In this document: positions 16,405-24,617 of the stretch, piece after piece | Position numbering within the stretch: the stretch's first letter is position 1 | Layout: each line of letters opens with the position of its first letter | NCBI GenBank assembly: GCA_013215565.1 | Contig: JABSQV010000110.1 | Location: 1-56,607, forward strand | Direction of reading: 5' to 3' | DNA from: Myxococcales bacterium | GTDB lineage: Bacteria > Myxococcota_A > UBA9160 > SZUA-336 | Length of the DNA stretch: 56,607 nucleotides | Program-made: the position numbers and the translations under genes | Notes under the pieces: generated by a model | Databases searched by the model: none | What the model saw: only the letters and a program-made list of their open reading frames with translations | Told to the model about the DNA's origin: nothing

Positions 16405-16411
16405 CCCCGCC

Positions 16412-16861
16412 ATGGACGCGAAGCTTGTGTTCTGGACCTGGGCCTGGGCCAACATGGCGCTCGCGCTCGGCTGTGCGGGTCTCGGAATCCAGCGCGTACG
16501 GCGGGGGGCGTTCGCGGCGCACCGGCGGCTGCTCTTCATTGCGTGTGGGCTGATACTGCTGTTCCTGATGGCCTACCTGGGCAAGCTCGCGCTGCTGGGT
16601 CGGGAGGATCTCGACACCTGGCACACGAGCTACGTGCAGGTGCTGCGCCTGCACGAACTCTGTATTTTCCTGATGTGCGTCGCAGGCGGCATCGCCGGCT
16701 ACCTGTCGCTGCGTCTCGGGTTGCCCGACCCACCCGAGCCCCCGGAGGCCCGGCTTCTCCGCATGCATCGCCGGGCTGGATGGGGATCGGTGAGCTTCGG
16801 CCTGCTGGCGATCCTGACCGCCTCCTACGTGTTGTGGGGCATGTACGCGCGCAGCTTCTAA
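16412..16861 (+). CDS. DUF420-like small membrane protein
   Basis: A 149-residue protein with four membrane segments (about residues 8-26, 39-59, 75-98 and 120-142). The loop and helix order, with a His-containing stretch after helix 2 (DTWHTSYVQVLRLHELCIFLM), a Pro-rich loop and MHRRAGWGSVSFGLLAILTASYVLWGMY at the end, resembles the DUF420 family often found near haem-copper oxidase genes. No oxidase gene is in this window, so a respiratory link is only a suggestion. The stop overlaps the stop of the convergent alkylsulfatase-like gene by 4 bases. Function unknown. Confidence 0.7.
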   Translation: MDAKLVFWTWAWANMALALGCAGLGIQRVRRGAFAAHRRLLFIACGLILLFLMAYLGKLALLGREDLDTWHTSYVQVLRLHELCIFLMCVAGGIAGYLSLRLGLPDPPEPPEARLLRMHRRAGWGSVSFGLLAILTASYVLWGMYARSF

Positions 16862-18171
16862 GCGGGGCGTCCGCCGGCGCGCTCCGTGGCCACGGTCCCG
16901 GCGATCGACTGAGAATCCTCCGCGGCGCTTCGATAGATCCCGCGCGCCATCAGTGAGAGCTCGCCTTCTCTTCGCCGGAGGTAGATCCAGGCTCTCTGCG
17001 CATGCGCGTCGCGATCTTCAGGCGCCGCCTGCGTCGCCAGCTCGACCAGGTGACAGGCAAGCCGCAGTTCGCCCGCCTCGGCGAGTTCGCGTGCGCGTTT
17101 CGCGAGGGCCCGGGTCCCGCCCGCGAGTTCCGCGATCTCCGCCGCCAGCGCCGCATCGGGCGCCGGCTTGAGCCGCGCCGGATTGCCGTCGTACCAGCCT
17201 CCGTAGAGCCGCCAGACGTTTCGGATCACGAACTCCGGCTCGTCGTAGACCGGCTGCATGTACGGCTTTTCGAGCAAGCTCGGCGGAAGCGTCACAGCGT
17301 GCAGAATCCGGTCGAGCGGCGCGCCCTCGTTCATGTGTCGAAGCGTGCCCTCGACGAGGATTTCGAGGCCGGATGCGAGATCCTCGAGCAGCCCGCGGAT
17401 GCGGTCGGCGCCTCCCACCGGGAGACCGTGAGCGGGCAGCAGCAGTTCGGCCTCGAGAGAGGCCATTTCGCGCAGTGCCCGCGACCACTCGAGCGGATAG
17501 CGCTGCACCTTCTGCGGATTTCCGGCGTTCGGGAATACCCAGGTGACGAAATCTCCGGCACAGATGGCCTGCTGCTCGGGGAGCCAGGCCCAGAGGTGAT
17601 CGTCGGTTTCTCCGCGGGCGTGGCGAAATTCCAGCTCGAGTCCTCCAACCCGGGTGCGCAGACGATTCCGAACCATGGTGTCGGGCCGCACCCAGACCGA
17701 GGGTCCGAAGCCCCCGGCGGGATTCGAGAGCAGCCGGCCGCCACGGAACTGCCGGGCGTTGATGGCAGCGTTGTAGCCCTGCGTCTGGCCGTAGCGGTCG
17801 AAACGAGCGGGCAGGTTCTCGTGGCCGATCACCCTGGGTGCCGGTCGCTTCCGCTCGCGCGCTTCCTCTAGAAAGGCCTGAGTACCACCCACGTGATCTA
17901 TGTGCCCGTGGGTGTAGGCGATGGTGTGTACGCGCTCGTCCGACCAGGCGCGCAGGGATTTCAGGATCCTGGGCGCGAAGAGTTCCAGGCTGGTGTCGAA
18001 AAGCACGAGCCCGGCTTCGGTCGCGAAGGCGACCACGTGAGAGAAGGCCTCGACGACCGCGATCCCGGGGGCGACCTCGGAGAGCTCCGTCGTGACCCGG
18101 TTCGTCGAGCGCGGGCCGTCGCTTGTGCCGCTGTCGATGAAGCGCGCGGAGAGCGAGAGCAGGTCCGTCAT
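16858..18171 (-). CDS. Metallo-beta-lactamase-fold hydrolase, alkylsulfatase (SdsA/BDS1)-like
   Basis: The 437-residue protein has an N-terminal metallo-beta-lactamase domain with the zinc motif THGHIDHVGG (HxHxDH) near residue 90, further metal-region histidines in FRHARGETDDH and LLPAHGLPVGG, and a C-terminal alkylsulfatase-type dimerisation region (VIRNVWRLYGGWYDGNPARLKP). SdsA-type enzymes hydrolyse alkyl sulfate esters to alcohol and sulfate. No signal peptide is seen, unlike Pseudomonas SdsA1, so it may act in the cytosol. It lies 8 bases behind the acyl-CoA synthetase gene, which fits use of the released chain. The final SCP-2-like domain of full SdsA is absent, so the substrate may differ. 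Confidence 0.83.
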   Translation of the reverse strand: MTDLLSLSARFIDSGTSDGPRSTNRVTTELSEVAPGIAVVEAFSHVVAFATEAGLVLFDTSLELFAPRILKSLRAWSDERVHTIAYTHGHIDHVGGTQAFLEEARERKRPAPRVIGHENLPARFDRYGQTQGYNAAINARQFRGGRLLSNPAGGFGPSVWVRPDTMVRNRLRTRVGGLELEFRHARGETDDHLWAWLPEQQAICAGDFVTWVFPNAGNPQKVQRYPLEWSRALREMASLEAELLLPAHGLPVGGADRIRGLLEDLASGLEILVEGTLRHMNEGAPLDRILHAVTLPPSLLEKPYMQPVYDEPEFVIRNVWRLYGGWYDGNPARLKPAPDAALAAEIAELAGGTRALAKRARELAEAGELRLACHLVELATQAAPEDRDAHAQRAWIYLRRREGELSLMARGIYRSAAEDSQSIAGTVATERAGGRPA

Positions 18172-18179
18172 TGGTGCCC

Positions 18180-19982
18180 CTAAATTCGGAGTGCGCCCGT
18201 CTCCAGCGCGCTGAGGCGCTCCGCGGTGAGCTCGACGTAGCGCCCCGCGGCGTCATCGCGCACGAACAGCGGATCTTCGACCTGGCTCCGGTCGTAGCCC
18301 TGAGCCTGAAGATCCCCCTTCTTGAGCTTGAAGGTCCCGGTCACCTCCGGCTCTTCCTGGAGGCGGACGAACACGGGCGCCGCGTAGGCGGGGAGCGAGC
18401 CCGTGACGAGTTCGTAGAAGGCCGCTCCATCGAAGGCCGACGGATCCTCGAGCACCAGGGCCGCCATCCCTGCGCGTCCTTCGGCGCCCGTCACCTCGAC
18501 CCCGTAGACGTTGGTCATCTGCACGCCCGGGTAGACCCCGATGGCCTCGGCCACCTCCTGGGTGGAGACGTTCTCGCCCTTCCAGCGGAAGGTATCCCCG
18601 ATCCGATCGATGAAGTAGAAGTAGCCCTCGGCATCGGTCTTGAGCAGGTCGCCCGTGCGGAAGAAGAGGTCGCCGTCTTCGAATGCGTCGCTCAGGATCT
18701 TCTTCTCGGTGTCCGCTTTCGAGGTGTAGCCTTCGAAGCGTCCGCGCGCGTCGTTGCTCGTGGCCGGCATCGCGCCGATCAGTTCGCCCACCTCGCCGGG
18801 TTCGCACTCGATGCAACGGCCGTTTTCGTCACGCAAATACTCGCCCTTCTCGACGTCGTAACGGATGAGCCGTGCGTCCATCATGCTCTTGAGCGGGATG
18901 CGTCCGACGGATCCCACCTTGTTGTCCATGTTCAGCATCGCGACGTTGCCTTCGGTGGCGCCGTAGAACTCGATGATGCTGGGCAGCCGGAAGCGATCCC
19001 GAAATTCCTCCCAGATGTCGGGACGCAGGCCGTTGCCGATGATCAACTTGATCCGATGCTGCCCGTCCTTCGGATCGGCGGGCTGATTGAGCAGGTAGCG
19101 GCAGAATTCGCCGATGTACTGAAACGCGGTCGCGTCGTAACGGCGGATGTCCTCCCAGAACCGGCTCGCGCTGAAGCGCCGCCGGAGCGCCAGCGTACCC
19201 CCGGAGAGCAGTACGGCGCCGGCCGCCATCGCCCCTCCCGCGCTGTGATAGAGGGGTAGCGCGCAGTACATGGTGTCCGTCGGCCCGAATCCCCCGAAGC
19301 GTGCGGCGGTGCCGGCACTCACGAACTTGATGTGGCTGAACCGGGCCGCCTTCGGAAGTCCCGTCGTTCCCGAGGTGTAGATGTAGAAGAGTTCGTCTCC
19401 GGTGTGCGCGCCGCTGCGGACCTTGCGCGGAGGATTCCCGGTGGGCTGGGTCCCGAGAGACGCCGCCAGGTCCTCTGCGCCTGCGGGGAAACGCGCGGCG
19501 GCAGCGTTGTGCGCGCCCGCTTCCGTCAGAACGGCGAGTTTCCAGGGCGTGTCCCTCTCGAGCGTCTCGTAGAGCGGTAGGCACTCGCTTCCCACGATTG
19601 CGAGGCCGGCTTTGGATTCCGAGATCGCGTGGTGGAGTGCCCGGCCCGGCTGGTTCGTGTTGATCAGGGCGGTCGTGATACCGACCTTTGCGAGACCCGC
19701 CCAGACGCACAGGAACTCGGGCCGGTTCTCCATCAGGAGCGCGACGACATCGCCGGTGCGCAGTTCGCGGGCCATCGCCCAATGCGCGACCCGGTTCGCA
19801 ATTTCGTTGTACTCGCGGTAACTGAGTTGGCGGTCCTCGTACAGGACGAAGGCGTGGTCACCGCGCTTCTCGACCTGGCGCTCGATCAGGTCCGCGAGCG
19901 TCAGATCGCCTTCGGGCGAGAGCCGCCGCAGGGGCAGACCGTATCGAAGCAACCGATAGAACTGTGTCATTTTTCCTGCCAT
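18180..19982 (-). CDS. FATP-type long/very-long-chain acyl-CoA synthetase
   Basis: A 600-residue adenylate-forming enzyme. The P-loop-like motif YTSGTTGLPKAA is near residue 205, the FATP-type motif EFYGATEGNVAMLNMDNKVGSVGRIP near 335, the hinge region FFRTGDLLKTDAEGYFYFIDRIGDTFRWKGENVST near 455 and the C-terminal TGTFKLKKGDLQAQGYD near 555. These place it with fatty-acid-transport-protein/very-long-chain (or bile-acid/steroid side-chain) acyl-CoA synthetases, which make acyl-CoA from ATP, CoA and a carboxylic acid. It heads a two-gene unit with the alkylsulfatase-like gene. A TAGGCT box lies 6 bases before the ATG, a leaderless signal. Confidence 0.93.
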   Translation of the reverse strand: MAGKMTQFYRLLRYGLPLRRLSPEGDLTLADLIERQVEKRGDHAFVLYEDRQLSYREYNEIANRVAHWAMARELRTGDVVALLMENRPEFLCVWAGLAKVGITTALINTNQPGRALHHAISESKAGLAIVGSECLPLYETLERDTPWKLAVLTEAGAHNAAAARFPAGAEDLAASLGTQPTGNPPRKVRSGAHTGDELFYIYTSGTTGLPKAARFSHIKFVSAGTAARFGGFGPTDTMYCALPLYHSAGGAMAAGAVLLSGGTLALRRRFSASRFWEDIRRYDATAFQYIGEFCRYLLNQPADPKDGQHRIKLIIGNGLRPDIWEEFRDRFRLPSIIEFYGATEGNVAMLNMDNKVGSVGRIPLKSMMDARLIRYDVEKGEYLRDENGRCIECEPGEVGELIGAMPATSNDARGRFEGYTSKADTEKKILSDAFEDGDLFFRTGDLLKTDAEGYFYFIDRIGDTFRWKGENVSTQEVAEAIGVYPGVQMTNVYGVEVTGAEGRAGMAALVLEDPSAFDGAAFYELVTGSLPAYAAPVFVRLQEEPEVTGTFKLKKGDLQAQGYDRSQVEDPLFVRDDAAGRYVELTAERLSALETGALRI

Positions 19983-19988
19983 CGGCGC

Positions 19989-19994
19989 AGCCTA
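19989..19994 (-). promoter_or_regulatory. -10-like box TAGGCT, leaderless start of the acyl-CoA synthetase
   Basis: TAGGCT followed by GCGCCG and the ATG at 19982, on the minus strand. Hexamer and spacing are identical to those before 16362 and 43757. Confidence 0.47.
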
Positions 19995-20023
19995 CCATAG
20001 GGATCTCGGGGGAAAGGGGATCG

Positions 20024-21046
20024 ATGTCAGCGACAGTGGGCGTGATCGTGAACCCGGTCTCGGGGCGGGACGTCCGCCGCGTGGCGGCCCGCGCGGCGGA
20101 TTCGACTCCGCAGAGCAAGCGTAACCAGGTCGCCCGGATCGCGATCGGGGCCGTGGCGAGCGGGGCGCGGCGCCTGATCGTCGCGCGCGATCCGTTCCGA
20201 ATCTCGGAGGAGGCGGTACGACACCTGCGCCTCGATGCCGAGATCGAGGTGATCGACATCGGCGCGCGCGTCAGACCCGAGGACAGCGCCCGCGCGGCCG
20301 ATGCGATGCGCGCTTCCGGCTGCGGGGCGCTGGTGGTGCTCGGCGGTGACGGCACCCAACGCACGGTTGCGAAGGCCTGGCCGGACGTCCCGATGGTTCC
20401 GGTTTCGACTGGCACGAACAACGTCTTCCCCTTCATGCTCGAGGCCACGCTGGCCGGATCGGCGGCCGCCCTGGTGGTCTCGGGCGAGGTGGCGCTCGAG
20501 CAGGTGGCGCCGCGCGCGAAGTGCATCCGGGTCGAGATCGAAGCCGGGCCGCGGGATCTGGCCCTGGTCGATGCGACGCTGCTGGTCGGGGACTTTCGCG
20601 GAAATCTCCTGCCCTTCGAGCCGGCGCGTCTGCGTCGGCTCCTGCTCGCACGTGCGGAACCCGATGCGATCGGCACCTCGCCGATCGGTGGACTGTTGCA
20701 CCCAGCTGGGATCGATGACGACTTCGGGGTGGAGGTCGAGTGTGGCGACGCATCGGAGGGGTCGCGAGAACTCCGCGTGCCAATCTCGCCCGGCCTCTAC
20801 CGCACGGTTCGGGTCGCGGACTGGCGCCGCGTCGAACTCGAGCAGGCAGTCGAGTTCCGGGGACCGGGCGTCATCGCCCTCGACGGCGATCGCGAGCACA
20901 CGCTCGCACCCGCGCAGCGCGCGCGGCTCTGGATCGAACGCGCGGGGCCACGGGTCATCCGCGCCGACCGCGTGTTCGCGCAAGCGGCTCACCAGGGTCT
21001 TTTCCTGGACCGCGGGACCTGGCGCGACCCGCACGCAGACGGCTGA
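20024..21046 (+). CDS. ATP-NAD kinase-like protein of the AcoX/COG3199 type
   Basis: The 340-residue protein carries the NAD-kinase/diacylglycerol-kinase superfamily motif VVLGGDGTQRTVAKAW near residue 108 and the adjoining STGTNNVFP, which in this family binds the nucleotide. The N-terminus VGVIVNPVSGRDVRR is also typical. COG3199 proteins include AcoX from acetoin-degradation operons, but no acetoin genes are present here. ATG start at 20024 with a purine-rich GGGGGAAAGGGG before it, so this gene uses a leadered start, unlike its divergent neighbour. Reaction unproven; phosphorylation of NAD or of a metabolite is possible. Cytosolic. Confidence 0.8.
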   Translation: MSATVGVIVNPVSGRDVRRVAARAADSTPQSKRNQVARIAIGAVASGARRLIVARDPFRISEEAVRHLRLDAEIEVIDIGARVRPEDSARAADAMRASGCGALVVLGGDGTQRTVAKAWPDVPMVPVSTGTNNVFPFMLEATLAGSAAALVVSGEVALEQVAPRAKCIRVEIEAGPRDLALVDATLLVGDFRGNLLPFEPARLRRLLLARAEPDAIGTSPIGGLLHPAGIDDDFGVEVECGDASEGSRELRVPISPGLYRTVRVADWRRVELEQAVEFRGPGVIALDGDREHTLAPAQRARLWIERAGPRVIRADRVFAQAAHQGLFLDRGTWRDPHADG

Positions 21047-21076
21047 TCCCGTCGGGGTCGCGCGCGGCGGCCGTGC

Positions 21077-22570
21077 CTACAGGATTCCGTCCCAGGCGGC
21101 GCGCTCCGCGTCGAGGGGCGCATCGCAGCGTTCGCAGTTTTGGTCGAACAGCATTGTGACCCGGGTCCGGGCGTCGTAGGTTGGCCAGTCGGGAAGCTCC
21201 GGGTGCGTGGGGTCGCCGCTTCGCGCGAACGCGATCCAGGCGTCCATCATCCGCTGCGAGAGCCGTTCCGCCTCCGGGCCCTTGCCCGCGAAGCGGTCCA
21301 TGGTCGGGGCGTCGAAGCTCCCGAAGACGAACGGCAACTCGAGCGCGTGGCAGGAGCCGAGCGCGCCGCGGCGCGCGGGTGACTCCCAGGTGAACAGGTA
21401 GCCATAGGTTCCTGCGGGGTGCGCTGCGTGCGCCTCGGCGAGCCGGATCGCCGGGATCCGGAAGGTGTGATCGGAGTCAATGGCATCGAGGAGTTCCCCG
21501 GCCTCGGTCGAGGCGTGTCCCTCGCGCGCACGTCGGTACGCGTCGATCAGAGCCGGAGCCCGATCTTCTGCATGGCGTGCCCGGAGCAGCGCCCGCACGC
21601 GCTTTTCGAGTTGCTCGTCGCTGATGTCTCCCGCCGCCAGTCCCATGCGGAACAGCTTTGACTCGTCGCGATTCGTGCCCACGAGCAGCGGGATCTCGCG
21701 CGAAGCTCCGAGCCTCACCGCCTCGAGCGGGTGCTGGGGCAGGGAGTCCGGATCGAGAACCGGTGCGAACGCGAGCCCGGGTTCACGCTGCAGCGCGACC
21801 AGGGCCTGGGCCTGTGCCTCCAGGATTCGCTCGACCGACAGCTGTCTGAGCTTTTCCGCATCGGCGCCCGGCAAGCCGAGTTCCCGACAGAAGCGCTCGG
21901 CCACGCGCGCGGCGCTCGCGCTGCTGTGCACGTGATGCGCGGCTCCGCTCTGCGGGATCGCCCGATGGAAAAGGCCGGCCGCGCCCGGCATTGCGAGCAG
22001 GGTCGCCACCGCCATGCCGCCCGCCGACTCGCCAAAGATCGTCACGTTGCCGGGGTCGCCCCCGAAGCGCTCGATGTTGTCGCGCACCCACGCGAGCGCC
22101 GCGATCTGGTCGAGTTGACCCAGGTTTGGGTCTGCACCCGGGACCGCGAGGTAGCCGAGCGCGCCCAGGCGGTAGTTGACGCTGACCACGACGACGTCGC
22201 CGCGCGTGCAGAGCGGCCCGCCCTCGTAGAGGGCCTGGGATCCCGATCCGCCCGTGAAGCCGCCGCCGTGGATCCAGACCATGACCGGCCGGGCGGCCGC
22301 GTCGGCCGCCGGCGTGTAGACGTTCAGGAACAGGCAGTCCTCACCCTGCGGGCCGGGTTCCATGCCCGGCAGAGGGCTCGGGTTCTGGGGCGCAGAGAGT
22401 CCGAACGCCGTCGCGGCGCGGGTGCCGCTCCAGGGCTCGAGCGCTTCTGGGGCCAGGAAGCGGCGTGGGCCGACGGGGGACCGGGCGAACGGAATTCCCA
22501 GGAAGCGCTGGTGCGTATCCGCGCGGCTTCCCTCGATGCTGCCGTAGGTCGTATCGATCTCGATGCCCAT
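21077..22570 (-). CDS. Type B carboxylesterase/lipase
   Basis: A 497-residue alpha/beta hydrolase of the carboxylesterase type B family. It shows the N-terminal YGSIEGSRADTHQRFLGIPFA, the EDCLFLNVYTP signature, the oxyanion hole VMVWIHGGGFTGGSG, the nucleophile elbow FGESAGGMA near residue 186, the acidic GTNRDESKLF and the histidine in GSCHALELPFVFG. The catalytic triad is complete. There is no signal peptide. I set the start at the ATG 22570 because GGGGGAG lies about 8 bases upstream; the frame stays open to a GTG at 22597. It could release acids that feed the neighbouring beta-oxidation genes. Substrate unknown. Confidence 0.92.
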   Translation of the reverse strand: MGIEIDTTYGSIEGSRADTHQRFLGIPFARSPVGPRRFLAPEALEPWSGTRAATAFGLSAPQNPSPLPGMEPGPQGEDCLFLNVYTPAADAAARPVMVWIHGGGFTGGSGSQALYEGGPLCTRGDVVVVSVNYRLGALGYLAVPGADPNLGQLDQIAALAWVRDNIERFGGDPGNVTIFGESAGGMAVATLLAMPGAAGLFHRAIPQSGAAHHVHSSASAARVAERFCRELGLPGADAEKLRQLSVERILEAQAQALVALQREPGLAFAPVLDPDSLPQHPLEAVRLGASREIPLLVGTNRDESKLFRMGLAAGDISDEQLEKRVRALLRARHAEDRAPALIDAYRRAREGHASTEAGELLDAIDSDHTFRIPAIRLAEAHAAHPAGTYGYLFTWESPARRGALGSCHALELPFVFGSFDAPTMDRFAGKGPEAERLSQRMMDAWIAFARSGDPTHPELPDWPTYDARTRVTMLFDQNCERCDAPLDAERAAWDGIL

Positions 22571-22626
22571 GATGAACTTCTCCCCCACTGCCCCCACCCG
22601 GATCCCGGGGTGGTTGGCAGCGTCGC

Positions 22627-23433
22627 CTAACGTCCCCGAAAAACCGGTTCTTCCTTCTTTAAAAACGCCGCCGTGGCGTTCATGAAGTCCTCGCTCCGGC
22701 CCGTGCGCATCATGGCCTCGGCCTCGAGGTCGAGCAGGTCGCGCAGGTGACTGTGGATCGCGAGGTTCAGATTGCGCTTCATGTAGCGGTACCCGAGTGG
22801 CGGGCCCGCTGCGAGCTTCTCGGCCAGTGCACGCGTCTCCTTGCGAAAGCTGTCGCTCGAGAACTTGCGGTTGACGAGCCCGATCCGGTGGGCCTCCTCG
22901 GCATCGACACGGCTCCCGAGCAGGTAGAGTTCGCGCGCCTTCGCGGTGCCCAGGATCTGGGTCATGAAGTAGGCGCCTCCGAAGTCGCCCGAGAAGCCGA
23001 TCCGGGCGAACGCCGTGGTCATCACCGCGTGCTCGGCGACGACCCGCAGGTCGCAGGCCAGCGCCATCGAGAAGGACGCCCCCGCAGCGGCTCCGTTGAT
23101 GGCTGCCAGCGTCGGCTTGGGCATCGTGTGCAGCAGCCAGGAGGACTCCTGGAAACGCTGGAGTTGATCGATCGAGGCTTCGAGCGTCCGCTCCGCGGGT
23201 GAACCCGGGTCTGCGCGGGTCGCGGGCGGCGCCAGGTCCGCGCCCGCAGAGAAAGCGCGCTCACCCGCACCCGTGAGCACCACGCAGCGAACCTCGGGAT
23301 CCTCCGAGACCTCGGCCAGGCGATCGCGGAGCGCGGTCATCATCTCGACTGTGAGCGCGTTCATGCGGTCGGGGCGGTTCAGCGTCACCCAGGCAACGCC
23401 GTTCTCTCGCTCGACTCGAACGGAATCCGACAT
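22627..23433 (-). CDS. Enoyl-CoA hydratase/isomerase family protein
   Basis: A 268-residue crotonase-fold protein with the usual N-terminus VRVERENGVAWVTLNRPDRMNALTVEM, the oxyanion-hole segments AFSAGADL and KPTLAAINGAAAGASFSMALACDLRV, and the C-terminal KRNLNLAI helix. At the two usual catalytic glutamate positions it has non-Glu residues; FARIGFSGDFGG offers an Asp instead, a pattern seen in several crotonase relatives, so hydratase activity cannot be taken for granted. Its ATG shares one base with the stop of the MDR gene (TGATG at 23431-23435). The ORF extends further upstream inside the MDR gene, which I regard as a shadow. Confidence 0.88.
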   Translation of the reverse strand: MSDSVRVERENGVAWVTLNRPDRMNALTVEMMTALRDRLAEVSEDPEVRCVVLTGAGERAFSAGADLAPPATRADPGSPAERTLEASIDQLQRFQESSWLLHTMPKPTLAAINGAAAGASFSMALACDLRVVAEHAVMTTAFARIGFSGDFGGAYFMTQILGTAKARELYLLGSRVDAEEAHRIGLVNRKFSSDSFRKETRALAEKLAAGPPLGYRYMKRNLNLAIHSHLRDLLDLEAEAMMRTGRSEDFMNATAAFLKKEEPVFRGR

Positions 23434-24476
23434 CAGGATCCCTCGGAGGCCTGAGGCTCGTTTCCGAGCGGGGCTTCCGCGATCTTCAGCAGTTGTTTCC
23501 CCAGGTTCTTGCCCGTGAACAGGCGCAGGAAGGTCGCTGGTGCGTTTTCCAGCCCGTGCTGGATGTCCTCGCGGTGCGCGAGCTTGCCCGCGCGGACCCA
23601 TTCGAGCAGCTTTCCGACGCCTTCGCCGAAGCGCGGGAGGTAGTCGAGCACGATGAAGCCCTGCATGCGCGCGCGCTGGATCACCAGGTTCATCAGGTTG
23701 CGGGGCCCGGGCGGCGGCTCGCTCTCGTTGTAGCCCGAGATCCCTCCGCAGAGCACTACGCGCGCGTTCTGAGCGATCTGCGCGAGACAGTCATCCAGGA
23801 TCGGTCCGCCGACGTTGTCGAAATAGACGTCGATGCCGTTCGGGCAGAGTTCGCGCAGCCTTTCGCGAACCCGCTCCCCCTTGTAGTCGATCGCGGCGTC
23901 GAAGCCCGCCTCGCGGGTGAGCCAGGCGCACTTCTCGGCGCCGCCCGCAATTCCGACGACGCGGCAGTCGTGGAGCTTCGCGATCTGGCCCGCGACGGAT
24001 CCGGTCGCACCCGCGGCGCCCGAGACGACGACCGTTTCGCCCGGCTTCGGCTTGCCCAGATCCAGCAGCCCGAAGTAGGCGGTGAGTCCGGTCACGCCGA
24101 CGACGCCCATGGCCCAGGTCAGGGGGATTCCTGGCGGCACCGGGTTGGCAAGGCCCGGTGCTGCGAGTGCGTAGTCCTGCCAGCCGAAGGTCCCCTGGAC
24201 GAAGTCGCCCAGTTTGAGCTCCGGATGGCGCGACTCGATCACCTGCCCGATGGAGCCCGCCCGCATCGGCTCTCCGATCTGCACGGGAGGCACGTAGCTC
24301 GGACGATCCTCCATCCAGCCGCGCATCGCCGGATCGAACGAGAGATAGAGGTTGCGCACCAGCACCTGCCCGTCCTCGGGCGCGGGCATCGGGGTCTCCA
24401 CGAACTCGAAATCGCTGGGTTTGACGAGGCCCTGCGGCCGGGCGGCCAGCAACCACTGGCGGTTCATCTCGGGCAT
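23433..24476 (-). CDS. MDR-superfamily NADP-dependent oxidoreductase (prostaglandin/alkenal reductase type)
   Basis: A 347-residue zinc-free medium-chain reductase. MNRQWLLAARPQG near the N-terminus, NLYLSFDPAMRGWMED, the nucleotide motif VVVSGAAGATGSVAGQIAK near residue 150, and VYFDNVGGPILDDCL and VLCGGISGYNE are the signatures of the PTGR/leukotriene B4 dehydrogenase-like group that reduces the 2,3 double bond of enones with NADPH. I chose the ATG at 24476 because GGAGG lies 8 bases upstream; an upstream GTG at 24521 adds 15 unconserved residues and an ATG at 24467 is also possible. It is coupled to the enoyl-CoA hydratase gene. Confidence 0.92.
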   Translation of the reverse strand: MPEMNRQWLLAARPQGLVKPSDFEFVETPMPAPEDGQVLVRNLYLSFDPAMRGWMEDRPSYVPPVQIGEPMRAGSIGQVIESRHPELKLGDFVQGTFGWQDYALAAPGLANPVPPGIPLTWAMGVVGVTGLTAYFGLLDLGKPKPGETVVVSGAAGATGSVAGQIAKLHDCRVVGIAGGAEKCAWLTREAGFDAAIDYKGERVRERLRELCPNGIDVYFDNVGGPILDDCLAQIAQNARVVLCGGISGYNESEPPPGPRNLMNLVIQRARMQGFIVLDYLPRFGEGVGKLLEWVRAGKLAHREDIQHGLENAPATFLRLFTGKNLGKQLLKIAEAPLGNEPQASEGS

Positions 24477-24617
24477 GCGCTTGTCCTCCGCTGCGAGGGA
24501 CGAGGGTCTCAGACCCGACACCTCGAGATCAACCGAGCCGGTCGAATCAGGCCCGTGGGCAGCGACCTCGGACGAACCACGAATACTCGGGCTACGATGG
24601 CCTTGCGCGCAGCGCGC

